Made by a program: the position numbers and the translations under genes
The notes under the pieces: generated by a model
The model's input: the letters and a program-made list of their open reading frames with translations, nothing else
The model's database searches: none
Told to the model about the DNA's origin: nothing
IMG/VR virus record: IMGVR_UViG_3300037069_000583
Location: 1-34,574 of that record
DNA length: 34,574 bases
Strand: one strand, 5' to 3'
DNA from: a virus
In this document: positions 1-7,643 of the stretch, in pieces
Position numbering within the stretch: position 1 is the first letter of the stretch
Layout of the letters: each line of letters opens with the position of its first letter

Positions 1-50
1 GAAGAGACGCGAGGGAGGTGCCTCGGGGGTCTGCCAGGTTCAAAACGTCG

Positions 51-93
51 CCGCTCGCGCAACGCGGGAGGCACCCAACGCCTCGCAACGAGG
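51..93 (+). promoter_or_regulatory. Tandem CAA-triloop hairpins in leader of the packaging operon
   Basis: Two small stem-loops lie directly upstream of the first small gene. CTCGCG (54-59) pairs with CGCGGG (63-68) around the loop CAA (60-62), with one T.G wobble. CCTCG (81-85) pairs with CGAGG (89-93) around CAA (86-88). A competing pairing, GAGGC (68-72) with GCCTC (80-84), would exclude the second hairpin. The same two-hairpin layout precedes the scaffold gene. Function is unknown; translational control or mRNA processing is an inference. Confidence 0.5.
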
Positions 94-107
94 TCGAAGG
101 AGCACCA

Positions 108-224
108 ATGAGCGCGCTGAATGACTACTGCCGGGTCGCATACAGCGAAGCGGTCGAGGATCAGTTCGGCGTCACCTACGACGAGATGCTCGAAGCGCTC
201 GGCAAGGTGACCACCGATGCCTAG
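108..224 (+). CDS. Small hypothetical protein (38 aa) upstream of small terminase
   Basis: The start is the ATG at 108, chosen because AAGGAG (97-102) sits five bases upstream. The 38-residue product is acidic, with a predicted helical middle (SEAVEDQFGVTYDEMLEAL), and has no motif I recognise. Its stop overlaps the ATG of the small terminase gene by eight bases, so the two are probably translationally coupled. The reading frame stays open upstream to at least position 18, but no ribosome site supports an earlier start. Confidence that it is translated comes from the ribosome site and the overlap, not from homology. Confidence 0.55.
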   Translation: MSALNDYCRVAYSEAVEDQFGVTYDEMLEALGKVTTDA

Positions 225-681
225 CGGCGGCGCTCGTGCTCGTTCCGGCCCCGCACGCGACCCGAACGCGCTTCGTCGCGACCGGCCGAGCGACAAGGAT
301 GGTTGGACGACGCTGCCGGCCGAGGGTCGAACGGGCGAGCCGCCCGAATGGCCGCTCGCGACGCAGTCGGACCGTGAGGCCGAGCTCTGGACCCAATATT
401 GGGCGAAGCCGCAGGCCGTGATTTGGGAGCGCGACCGCTCCGAGCACACTGTTGCGCTGTTCGTGCGGCAGTTCGCCGAGGCTGAGCTTCCCAAGGCGTC
501 CGCCGTCAACCGGACGACCGTGCGGATGTACATCGCGGACCTGTATCTGACGCCTGATGCGTTGTCGAAGGCGAAGCTGCGCATCGCGACCGACGAGGTC
601 GCCGAGCAGCGCACCGCGGCGAAGCCGGCAGGCTCATCGGTTCGTGACCGGCTGAGGGCGGTCAGTGGTGGGGCGTCCTGA
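217..681 (+). CDS. Terminase small subunit
   Basis: This 154-aa protein looks like the actinophage terminase small subunit, which binds packaging sites on phage DNA and hands them to the large subunit. It starts with the typical MPSGGARARSGPARDP segment, followed by a basic stretch (NALRRDRPSDKDGW) and a helical region (about residues 55-120) containing WTQYWAKPQAVIWERD. The C-terminus has the usual RDRLRAV stretch. The gene order (small then large terminase, then portal) supports the call. The 3' end overlaps the large terminase start by 17 bases. The exact DNA-binding residues cannot be seen. Confidence 0.85.
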   Translation: MPSGGARARSGPARDPNALRRDRPSDKDGWTTLPAEGRTGEPPEWPLATQSDREAELWTQYWAKPQAVIWERDRSEHTVALFVRQFAEAELPKASAVNRTTVRMYIADLYLTPDALSKAKLRIATDEVAEQRTAAKPAGSSVRDRLRAVSGGAS

Positions 682-1705
682 CGCTCCACTGACGGTCGCG
701 CTGGCGTGGATCGAGGCGCACTGTGTGGTCCCGGACACGAGTCCGGACGACGTGCAGATGTTCGAGCTCACGCCTGAGCAGTTGCGCTTCCTCGGCGCGC
801 ACTACCTGGTCAAGGGTTCGGCGAAGGTCGGCCAGAAGGCGACGGCGTTCGTCTACCGGCGGTCGCAGTGCGTGGCACCACAGAAGGCCGGGAAGTCGCC
901 GCTTGAGGCCGCGCAGGTGTGCTTGGAGGCTGTTGGTCCGGCGCTGTTCGGTGGCTTCGCCGAGGGTGGCGAGGTCTACGACTGTGCCGAGCATGGCTGC
1001 GGCTGCAGGTTCGTGCACGAGTACCTGCCGGGCGAGCCGATGGGCATGTCGTGGCTGGAGGCCGGCCAAGCACCGCTGATCCAGATCACGGCGACGTCGG
1101 AGGAGCAGACCGACAACATCTACGACGCGCTGCGTCCGATGATCGAGCGCGGGCCGCTCGCGGAGATCATCCCGAAGACGGGTGAGGAGTTCATCCGACT
1201 GCCGGGCGGTGGCCGGATCGACGCCGTCACGTCGAACGCTCGTTCCCGGCTCGGTCAGCGCGTGACGTTCGTCCCGCAGGACGAGACGGGCGTGTGGACG
1301 CCGAGCTCCGGCATGGTCAAGGTTGCGGAGACGCAACGCCGTGGCCTCGCGGGCATGGGTGGCCGGGCGGTCGAGATCACGAACGCTTGGGACCCGGCTG
1401 AGGAGTCGGTGGCCCAGCGCACCGCAGAGTCGCTGCGGCCGGACATCTACCGCCAGCACGTCACGCCCCCGGCGAATCTCTCCTACGGGGACAAGCGCCA
1501 GCGGCACAAGATCCACCAGATCGTCTACGCGGGATGGTGGGGTGCTCGCAACCTCGGCTCGATCGAGGCCGAGGCCGCTGAGTTGCTGGAGAAGGACCCC
1601 GCACAGGCCGAGCGGTTCTTTGGTAACCGCGTCGTGCAGGGCTCCGGCGCGTGGATGCCTGACGATCTGTGGGGGCAGGCATATGCCGGCGCTGTGGCTT
1701 CCTGA
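665..1705 (+). CDS. Terminase large subunit, N-terminal (ATPase) part of a split gene
   Basis: The ATPase half of the packaging motor. GTG start at 665 with GAGGG (654-658) upstream. The Walker A-like motif PQKAGKS lies at residues 72-78. Walker B with catalytic acid reads VTFVPQDE, D206-E207. A cysteine-rich insert (CAEHGCGC, about 107-114) lies between them. The frame ends at TGA 1703-1705, just before the nuclease domain, and the rest of the protein continues in the +1 frame. Skipping the T at 1703 gives AGAVAS-EPPSTTKVCGGFDGS, a smooth join and a 544-aa protein, normal for the family. The break may be an assembly or sequencing error, a real mutation, +1 frameshifting at TCC TGA, or a two-polypeptide terminase. 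The upstream region is intact. Confidence 0.85.
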   Translation: MVGRPDAPLTVALAWIEAHCVVPDTSPDDVQMFELTPEQLRFLGAHYLVKGSAKVGQKATAFVYRRSQCVAPQKAGKSPLEAAQVCLEAVGPALFGGFAEGGEVYDCAEHGCGCRFVHEYLPGEPMGMSWLEAGQAPLIQITATSEEQTDNIYDALRPMIERGPLAEIIPKTGEEFIRLPGGGRIDAVTSNARSRLGQRVTFVPQDETGVWTPSSGMVKVAETQRRGLAGMGGRAVEITNAWDPAEESVAQRTAESLRPDIYRQHVTPPANLSYGDKRQRHKIHQIVYAGWWGARNLGSIEAEAAELLEKDPAQAERFFGNRVVQGSGAWMPDDLWGQAYAGAVAS

Positions 1706-2300
1706 GCCCCCGTCGACGACGAAGGTCTGCGGCGGTTTCGACGGGTCGGAGAACAACGACTGGACCGCGATCCGGTTGGAGACCGTCAAGGGCCTCTCGT
1801 TCACGCCTCGCTACGGGCCCGACCGTCGTCCGACGATCTGGAATCCCGCCGAATGGGGCGGTTCGATCCCTCGCCACGAAGTGCATGTGGCGATGGAGGA
1901 GATCAACCGTCGCTATGCCGTCGAGCGCTTCTACTGCGACCCGGAGGACTGGCGCTCCGAGATCGGCGAGTGGGCTGTCGCCTACGGCGAGAAGAAGTAC
2001 CTCGAGTGGCCGACGAACAAGTACATGCGGATGTCGGCCGCGCTGAAGACGTTCGTCACGGACCTTCGGACTGGCGCGCTGAAGCAGGACGGCTGCCCGA
2101 TCACGGCGCTACATGTGGCAAACGCGCGCAAGAAGGCGCAGCCACGGGACCTCTACACGATCCAGAAGCCGCACGGCGCTGACCATCAGAAGATCGACGC
2201 CGCGATGGCGTCCGTACTCGCACATGAAGCCGCTCGCGACGCGCGCGCGGACGGCTGGACCGACGAGCCTGTCTTCTCCTACGGCTGGGCGTCCGCATAG
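1683..2300 (+). CDS. Terminase large subunit, C-terminal (nuclease) part of a split gene
   Basis: This reading frame carries the nuclease domain of the large terminase: GGFDGSENNDWTAIR holds the first acidic cluster, RFYCDPEDW the second, and KIDAAMASVLAHEA the third, in the order expected of the RNase H-like fold that cuts concatemers. It is +1 relative to the ATPase frame. The first in-frame ATG near the break is at 1683, with a G-rich GGGGGCAGG (1671-1679) in front, so independent initiation is possible. More probably the two frames are one gene in the ancestor. The frame is open further upstream (to 1323), but that part is a shadow of the ATPase domain. The portal gene follows after 18 bases. 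Confidence 0.8.
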   Translation: MPALWLPEPPSTTKVCGGFDGSENNDWTAIRLETVKGLSFTPRYGPDRRPTIWNPAEWGGSIPRHEVHVAMEEINRRYAVERFYCDPEDWRSEIGEWAVAYGEKKYLEWPTNKYMRMSAALKTFVTDLRTGALKQDGCPITALHVANARKKAQPRDLYTIQKPHGADHQKIDAAMASVLAHEAARDARADGWTDEPVFSYGWASA

Positions 2301-2318
2301 ACCGAGGGAGGGGCGAGC

Positions 2319-3869
2319 GTGACCGTACCGGCCGATGTGTCGATGTCCGACGAAGCTCGCCAAGCCCGCGCGATGGTCGAGCAACTGTCCACGCAACTGC
2401 TTATCCGCCTCGGCGACGTCGTGCGCTGGCAGAACTACTACGACGGCCTCCAGCCCCTGAAGTTCGCCACCGAGGAGTACCGGAAGTTCTTCGGCAAGCA
2501 GTACGAGGGCTTCCGTGACAACTGGTGCGCTCCGGTCGTCGACACGCTCGCCGAGAAGCTGACCGTCGCTGGGCTGAAGATCCCCGATGGCGCGTTCACT
2601 GACGACAACGACGGTGACATGGGCGCCGACCGGGAGTTCGCTCGGGTGTGGGCGATGAACGAAGGCCAGGAGCAGTCCTCGCAGGCTTTCGTCGAGGGTT
2701 GCATCGCCCGGCGCTCGTTCGCGCTGTGCTGGGGCAACGACGACGACCCGGAAACCCCTGAAATCACCTTCGAGTCACCCGATGAGGTGATCGTCGGCTA
2801 CGAGCCGGGCTCACGCCGGCACCGCAAGGCTGCGCTGAAGCAGTGGACGGACGGCGAGTTCAACTTCGCCACCCTCTACACACCGACGCACCTATGGAAG
2901 TGGCAGCAGAAGGCCGGGCAGACCTCGAAGCTGTGGACTCCCGACCCGAACATGAAGGCGCAATGGATACCGCGTTTCGGTGTCGGCGACGACATCTGGC
3001 CGATCCCGAACCCTTCCGGCGTCGTCCCGATCGTGGAGTTGGCCAACCGGCCCCGGTTGCGTGCGGAGCCGCTGTCCGAGGTCGAGGGCGTCGCGGCCAT
3101 GCAGGACGCGATCAATGCCCTGTGGGCGTTCATGTTCACCACCGCCGACTTTGCTGCGCTCCCCCAGCGTGTGCTCCTCGGCGCGACACTGCCGAAGGTG
3201 CCGCTCCTCGACGCCGATGGGCAGCCGACCGGCGCGCTCAAGTCGATCGATCCCGACGTGTGGATGAAGGCCGCCGCGACCCGCCGCATGATGGCGTTCG
3301 AGGGACCCGACGCGAAGATCGCCCAGTGGGACGCCGCCGACCTCGAGGCGTTCACGAAGGTCATTGAGTTTGCAGTCGGCCACGTCGCGGCGCAGTCGCG
3401 CACGCCGGCGCACTACTTCGTCACCGGCCAAGTGTCCAACGTCTCAGCCGAGGGCCTCGAGGCGCTCGGTCAGGCTCACGTCTCCAAGGCGCGTGAGCGG
3501 GCCGTGTATCTCGGCAGTGGCATCCGCGAACTGGCGGCCGTGCAGTACCTCATGCGCGGCGACAAGGCCCGCGCGTTGGCCGCCCGCATGGGTCGTGTCG
3601 AATGGTGCGACTTCGAGACGCGCTCGATGGCGCAGACCGCCGACTACGCGCTGAAGCTCCGCCAGGCTGAGTTCTCCTTCAAGTACGTCGCCGGGCAGAT
3701 CATCAACGATCCAGTGGAGCTCGCCGATGAGGTTGAGCGTCACGAGACCGAGCAGGCGCAGCAGGCGGCGATGCAGGAGTTCGGCCCGAAGCCGACGACG
3801 CCTCCGCTCGACGCTCCCGCTGAGTCGCCGCCCTCTGATGGCAGGCCGTTCGGCACGCACACGTTCTGA
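2319..3869 (+). CDS. Portal protein (SPP1 gp6-like)
   Basis: This 516-aa protein is the dodecameric portal through which DNA enters and leaves the head. It has the actinophage portal N-terminus with WQNYYDGLQPLKFATEEYR, then FRDNWCAPVVDTLAEKL (about residues 65-85), a mixed wing domain, the helical region around LQALWAFMFTT-like sequence (NALWAFMFTTADFA) and a late AQSRTPAHYFVTG segment. The C-terminal 50 residues are a Gln/Glu-rich helix followed by a Pro-rich tail. GTG start at 2319 with a strong GAGGGAGGGG (2304-2313). It ends TGATG, overlapping the MuF-like gene by one base. Confidence 0.93.
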   Translation: MTVPADVSMSDEARQARAMVEQLSTQLLIRLGDVVRWQNYYDGLQPLKFATEEYRKFFGKQYEGFRDNWCAPVVDTLAEKLTVAGLKIPDGAFTDDNDGDMGADREFARVWAMNEGQEQSSQAFVEGCIARRSFALCWGNDDDPETPEITFESPDEVIVGYEPGSRRHRKAALKQWTDGEFNFATLYTPTHLWKWQQKAGQTSKLWTPDPNMKAQWIPRFGVGDDIWPIPNPSGVVPIVELANRPRLRAEPLSEVEGVAAMQDAINALWAFMFTTADFAALPQRVLLGATLPKVPLLDADGQPTGALKSIDPDVWMKAAATRRMMAFEGPDAKIAQWDAADLEAFTKVIEFAVGHVAAQSRTPAHYFVTGQVSNVSAEGLEALGQAHVSKARERAVYLGSGIRELAAVQYLMRGDKARALAARMGRVEWCDFETRSMAQTADYALKLRQAEFSFKYVAGQIINDPVELADEVERHETEQAQQAAMQEFGPKPTTPPLDAPAESPPSDGRPFGTHTF

Positions 3870-4774
3870 TGGCCGACGTCCTGGCTGTCGCGCGCAGGCA
3901 GTACGTCGCCCGGCAGTTGCTCGCTCGTAGAGCGGTCCTGGCGACGCGCAAGGCGTGGAAGCAACTCGACCCGGCCGCGGTCCGCCCGACGTGGGCGGCC
4001 GTTGTCGGGCCGACGGTGCTGGCCATCACGACCGGAGCGCAGCTGGAGGCCGCGTCCGTCGCGGATTCCAACGCCAACGCGGCGTTGGCCGCGCAGGGCA
4101 TCACTGCGACACCGGTGGGGCTCGTCAATGCCGCAGCGTTCGCGGGCATCGCGTCCGACGGCCGGGATCTCGCGTCGTTGCTCGAGCTGAGCAACATGTA
4201 CGCACTTCGCCAGATCAGCCTCGGCCAAAGCCCCGACCAGGCGCTCGCGTTCGGCGGTCGGTGGCTCGAGCAGGCAGTCGGAACGCAGGTCGTCGACGCT
4301 GGCCGCGTGGCAGCCGGCGTGGCGACCGCTACGCGCACCGACGTCAGTGGTTTCTACCGGGTGCTCAATCTCCCATCATGTGACCGCTGCATCGTTCTCG
4401 CCGGGGTCTGGTACCGCTGGAACGCCGGTTTCGAGAGGCATCCGCGCTGCGATTGCACACAGATCCCCGGTGATCGGGATGCACCGCCTGAGGGGCTGAA
4501 AACGCCGCAGCAGGTCTTCGAGTCGCTGCCGATGGTCGAGCAGAACCGCATCTTCACGGCAGCCGGCGCAGAGTCGATCCGCAGCGGCGCTGACCTGAAC
4601 CAGGTCGTGAACGCCCGCCGCGGCATGTACGTCGCCGGCGGCCGGAAGCTCACAACGGCCAACGCCCGCAAGTTCGGCGGCGCACGCCTCATGCCGGAGC
4701 AGATCTGGAAAGAGGCGCACGGCAATCGCGAAGAGGCGATCCACCTCCTTCAACGGTTCGGCTACATCCGCTAG
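3869..4774 (+). CDS. MuF-like minor head protein
   Basis: A 301-aa protein with the cysteine signature of actinophage MuF-like head proteins: PSCDRCIVLAGVWYRWNAGF followed by HPRCDC (about residues 167-194). This resembles a metal-binding or disulfide patch. The N-terminal 160 residues are Ala-rich and helical. MuF proteins are minor head components made next to the portal and are sometimes ejected with DNA or called capsid maturation proteins. The C-terminal part (NARRGMYVAGGRKLTTANARK) is basic. The gene starts in the TGATG overlap with the portal stop. No protease catalytic site is evident, so I do not call it a protease. Confidence 0.85.
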   Translation: MADVLAVARRQYVARQLLARRAVLATRKAWKQLDPAAVRPTWAAVVGPTVLAITTGAQLEAASVADSNANAALAAQGITATPVGLVNAAAFAGIASDGRDLASLLELSNMYALRQISLGQSPDQALAFGGRWLEQAVGTQVVDAGRVAAGVATATRTDVSGFYRVLNLPSCDRCIVLAGVWYRWNAGFERHPRCDCTQIPGDRDAPPEGLKTPQQVFESLPMVEQNRIFTAAGAESIRSGADLNQVVNARRGMYVAGGRKLTTANARKFGGARLMPEQIWKEAHGNREEAIHLLQRFGYIR

Positions 4775-4777
4775 ACC

Positions 4778-4816
4778 CCGGCGCGCAACGCGCCGGTTCA
4801 CCTCTCGCAACGGGAG
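4778..4816 (+). promoter_or_regulatory. Paired CAA-triloop hairpins before scaffold gene; second sequesters the ribosome site
   Basis: CCGGCGCG (4778-4785) pairs perfectly with CGCGCCGG (4789-4796) around the loop CAA. Five bases later CTCTCG (4802-4807) pairs with CGGGAG (4811-4816), again around CAA. The ribosome site GGGAG (812-816 of the 4 kb block) is the 3' arm of the second hairpin, seven bases before the ATG at 4823. There is no T-run, so a factor-independent terminator is unlikely. A translational control element for the abundant scaffold or capsid mRNA is the simplest inference. Confidence 0.5.
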
Positions 4817-4822
4817 CCTTGC

Positions 4823-5494
4823 ATGACGACGACCGAAGAAATCCCCGACCTCGACGAAGATCTCGATCCGCTCGACCCAGCTGACGCCGACCTCTCCGAC
4901 GAGGAGAAGGCAGCGAAGGCCGCAGCCGATAAGGCTGCCGAGGATTCGCTCGGCGACGCCGGCAAGAAGGCGCTCGACGCGATGAAGGCGAAGTGGCAGA
5001 AGGAACGCGACCTGCGCAAGGCAGCCGACGCGAAACTCGCTGAAGCCACGAAGCCGAAGCCGAAAGACGATGACAAGCCCGACGTGGACTCGATCCGCGC
5101 CGAAGTCGAAAAGGCCGCAACGGCCAAAGTGAACGAGCGCATCATCCGGTCGGAGATCCGCGCCGCAGCTGCGGGGAAACTCCAAGACCCGAAGGACGCG
5201 CTGGCACATCTCGACCTCAAGCAGTTCGAGGTCGACGACGACGGCAACGTCGATGAGGACGAGATCGCCGATGCGATCGCGGACCTGTTGAAAAGGAAGC
5301 CGTATCTCGGGGTCACGCAAGGTGACGGGAAGCGGTTCAAGGGCACCGCTGACGCGGGCGTTCAGGGCAAGGCGGGCAAGCCGCAACTGACCGAAGCCGA
5401 CGTCAAGCAGCTCGCCGCGCAAGGCAAGCACGCCGAGATCGAGAAGGCCCGCCTCGACGGCCGGCTGAACACGCTGCTCGGCATCACCACCTGA
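4823..5494 (+). CDS. Head scaffolding protein
   Basis: A 223-aa, highly charged, Lys/Glu/Asp/Ala-rich protein with almost no aromatic residues and a long predicted coiled coil (about residues 25-125), directly upstream of the capsid gene. That is the standard position and composition for a scaffold, which directs capsid assembly and is then removed. The first 30 residues are strongly acidic (DLDEDLDPLDPADADLSDEE). A central segment (FEVDDDGNVDEDEIADAI) is again acidic. The C-terminal basic/helical part (KQLAAQGKHAEIEKARLDGRL) would be the coat-binding end. The start is set by GGGAG seven bases before the ATG at 4823. Confidence 0.85.
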   Translation: MTTTEEIPDLDEDLDPLDPADADLSDEEKAAKAAADKAAEDSLGDAGKKALDAMKAKWQKERDLRKAADAKLAEATKPKPKDDDKPDVDSIRAEVEKAATAKVNERIIRSEIRAAAAGKLQDPKDALAHLDLKQFEVDDDGNVDEDEIADAIADLLKRKPYLGVTQGDGKRFKGTADAGVQGKAGKPQLTEADVKQLAAQGKHAEIEKARLDGRLNTLLGITT

Positions 5495-5509
5495 CCCCAA
5501 CGCATAGCC

Positions 5510-5538
5510 AGCCCGCACGCAATCGCGCGTGACGGGCT
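5510..5538 (+). other. Stem-loop between scaffold and capsid genes
   Basis: AGCCCGCACGC (5510-5520) pairs with GCGTG-A-CGGGCT (5527-5538), an 11-bp stem with one bulged A (5532) and the loop AATCGC. TCTC follows rather than a T-run. The capsid ribosome site GAGGAG lies about 20 bases downstream, outside the stem. It may stabilise or cleave the mRNA so that capsid is made in excess over the head proteins upstream. A weak terminator is also possible. Confidence 0.5.
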
Positions 5539-5568
5539 TCTCGGCGTGCGCTCACACGAGGAGCCATC

Positions 5569-6636
5569 ATGGCGATTACCAAGTTCATTCCGGAGGTGTG
5601 GTCAGCCACCCTCCTGCAGGTCCTGCTCAAGTCGCTCGTCTACGGCGGCGGCAACGTCGTCAACCGCAACTACGAGGGCGACATCGCCGCCTACGGCGAC
5701 ACGGTGCACATCACCTCGATCGCGGACCCGACCATCGTGGACTACACGAAGGACACGGACCTCGCCGCGGCCGAGGCGCTGACCGACACTGAGCAGCTGC
5801 TCGTCATCACGCAGTCGAAGGCGTTCAACTTCGCCGTCGACGACATCGACCTGCGCCAGTCGCGCAGCGGCGGTGCCCTGATGGCCGAGGCTGCGTTCCG
5901 CTCGGGCTTCAAGCTGCGTGACACGGCTGACCAGTACCTGGCGGGCCTGATGGCCGCAGGGGCGCAGGCCGCCAGCAACCTCGGCAGCCTGTCGGTGGCC
6001 AGCACGGCGACCGACGCCTACGACAAGGTCCTCGTGCCCTTGTCGGAGAAGCTCGACGAGGCGAACGTTCCGGAGGAAGGCCGCTTCGTGGTCGTCCCGC
6101 CCGCGTTCTACTCCAAACTCCTGCTCGACAGCCGCTTCATCAAGGTCAACGAGTCGGGCTCGCAGATGGGCCTGCGCAACGGCAACGTCGGCAACGCGCT
6201 CGGCTTCACTGTGCTGAAGTCGAACAACGCGCCGACCGCTGTGCGCTCCGTCACTGACGGTGTCACGACCTCGGGCAGCAAGTCGATCACGTCCGCAACG
6301 GCCGTGTTCTCGGCGACCGACGTCGGCGCACCGATCACCGGCACCGGCATCGCAGCCTCGACGACCATCGCGTCTGTGCAGTCCGCGACGGCGGCGACCC
6401 TCTCGGCGAACGCGACCGCGAGCGGCACCGGCATCACCTTCGCGATCGGCGCCACGGGCAGCAAGGTCGTCATCGCGGGCTCGAACATCGCGACGACCTA
6501 CGCCGAGCAGATCAACAAGGTCGAGGCGTACCGCCCGCAGGCGCGCTTCGCAGACGCCCTGAAGGGCCTGCACCTGTACGGCGCCAAGGTCGTGCGCCCG
6601 GAGGCCCTCGCGGTCGCCAGCGTCGCCACGTCCTGA
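5569..6636 (+). CDS. Major capsid protein (P22 coat-like class) with inserted domain
   Basis: A 355-aa capsid subunit. The core reads MAITKFIPEVWSATLL at the N-terminus, has VNRNYEGDIAAYGDTVHI (about 31-48), DIDLRQSR, and the C-terminal block EQINKVEAYRPQARFADALK followed by YGAKVVRPEALA, which is typical of the P22 coat-like actinophage capsids. Residues about 225-295 are a Thr/Ser/Ala-rich, glycine-poor beta segment (SVTDGVTTSGSKSITSATAV to GTGITFAIG) that interrupts the core and looks like a module seen in phage surface proteins. It probably projects from the capsid surface. ATG at 5569 with GAGGAG upstream. It is preceded by the scaffold gene and followed by connectors. Confidence 0.9.
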   Translation: MAITKFIPEVWSATLLQVLLKSLVYGGGNVVNRNYEGDIAAYGDTVHITSIADPTIVDYTKDTDLAAAEALTDTEQLLVITQSKAFNFAVDDIDLRQSRSGGALMAEAAFRSGFKLRDTADQYLAGLMAAGAQAASNLGSLSVASTATDAYDKVLVPLSEKLDEANVPEEGRFVVVPPAFYSKLLLDSRFIKVNESGSQMGLRNGNVGNALGFTVLKSNNAPTAVRSVTDGVTTSGSKSITSATAVFSATDVGAPITGTGIAASTTIASVQSATAATLSANATASGTGITFAIGATGSKVVIAGSNIATTYAEQINKVEAYRPQARFADALKGLHLYGAKVVRPEALAVASVATS

Positions 6637-6666
6637 CCTGCAACACCTGAGGGGAGCTGATCCGCC

Positions 6667-7215
6667 ATGACCGCTTTCGCCACGGCGGATCAGCTCGCCG
6701 CAACTCTCGGCATCGACACCCCGACCGATCCGCTCGTACTCGGGACGTGGACGACCGCGCTCGACGATGCATCGGGCTACCTGCGGACTGTGATCGGGCA
6801 GCCGATCACCGCCGGCACAGTGACGCTGAACCTGACGACCGACGAACGCGGCGAGGCCGACATCTGGCTCGTGCCCGTCACGTCGATCACGTCGATCACC
6901 GACCCTGAGGGCAACGTCCTCACGACCGACCAGTGGGAACTCGTGGACCAGCGGCTGAACCTGCGCCGCGCCCACACCCTGTACGTCGTCGAACTCGCCT
7001 ACGGGTACGCGACCATTCCTTCGGAGATTGTTCGCTGGACGAAGGTGCTGGCGAACGCGCAGATCCAGGCCGCATCACAGGGCAACCTCGGGCTGAACAC
7101 CGTCACGTCGGTTGCTATCGACGACGGCAAGGTGACGTACTCCAGCGCCATGACGGTCATGCTCCCCGACTGGGCAGCGCAGTGGCTCAAGTCCACGTTC
7201 GGCGGCCCGCAGTGA
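6667..7215 (+). CDS. Head-tail connector (adaptor) protein
   Basis: This 182-aa protein follows the capsid gene and has the layout of the gp6/gp15-type adaptor that docks under the portal. It begins with a helix (TAFATADQLAATLGI), then ALDDASGYLRTVIGQPI and a beta part with VPVTSITSITDPEGNVL. A LYVVELAYGYATIPSEIVRW stretch leads into the C-terminal helix ending in WLKSTFGGPQ. ATG at 6667 with GGGGAG upstream. It overlaps the next gene by GTGA (7212-7215). Confidence 0.8.
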   Translation: MTAFATADQLAATLGIDTPTDPLVLGTWTTALDDASGYLRTVIGQPITAGTVTLNLTTDERGEADIWLVPVTSITSITDPEGNVLTTDQWELVDQRLNLRRAHTLYVVELAYGYATIPSEIVRWTKVLANAQIQAASQGNLGLNTVTSVAIDDGKVTYSSAMTVMLPDWAAQWLKSTFGGPQ

Positions 7216-7643
7216 GCATTGGGCCTGTTATCGCGGCGTCACTGCCGTATCTGCAAGCGCAGGCCGAGTCCATGCAGACCGACGCCTGCACCATCACCCG
7301 CATTGACCCGAGCGCTACGAAGACGTTTGACCCTGCCACGGGCACCTACTCGGTGCCGGCCGTGCTGACCGTCTACTCGGGCAAGTGCCGGGTGTCGGGT
7401 CACAAGACGCGCTTCGACAAGGTCGAGAACGCAGGCCAGGAGCCCGTCTCGATGATGCGCGTGTACGTGGACCTGCCGGTGGCGGCGGACTACGACGCAG
7501 CGGTCGACGACATCGTCACCATCACGGCCTCACTCGACCCCGGCGCCGTCGGTCAGAAACTACGCGTCCGGCAGCCGCAGTACGGCTCGCAGATGACGGC
7601 CCGGCACATCGGGTGCGAGTGGACGGAACTCGGCAATGGCTGA
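7212..7643 (+). CDS. Head-tail stopper-like protein (DUF6093 type)
   Basis: A 143-aa protein starting at GTG 7212, which overlaps the stop of the previous gene. The frame is open upstream to 6933, but that part is a shadow of the connector gene. It carries the motif set TDACTITRID, DPATGTYSVPAV, YSGKCRV, VDLPVAADYDAAVDDIVTIT and LDPGAVGQKLRVR typical of DUF6093 proteins, which sit between adaptor and tail-completion genes in actinophages. The probable role is the stopper that closes the head-tail channel. The ring function is inferred from gene position. Confidence 0.75.
   Translation: MSIGPVIAASLPYLQAQAESMQTDACTITRIDPSATKTFDPATGTYSVPAVLTVYSGKCRVSGHKTRFDKVENAGQEPVSMMRVYVDLPVAADYDAAVDDIVTITASLDPGAVGQKLRVRQPQYGSQMTARHIGCEWTELGNG

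Noticed and set aside
1323-1682. Reading the second terminase frame from its first possible codon at 1323
   Set aside because: The residues before about 1683 are Arg/Ser-rich shadow of the ATPase domain and have no family resemblance.
662-1804. Minus-strand ORF of 380 codons opposite the terminase
   Set aside because: The composition is typical of a shadow frame and no ribosome site or motif supports it.
5602-6975. Long minus-strand ORF opposite the capsid gene
   Set aside because: Shadow of high-GC codon use; it crosses two real genes and has no motif.
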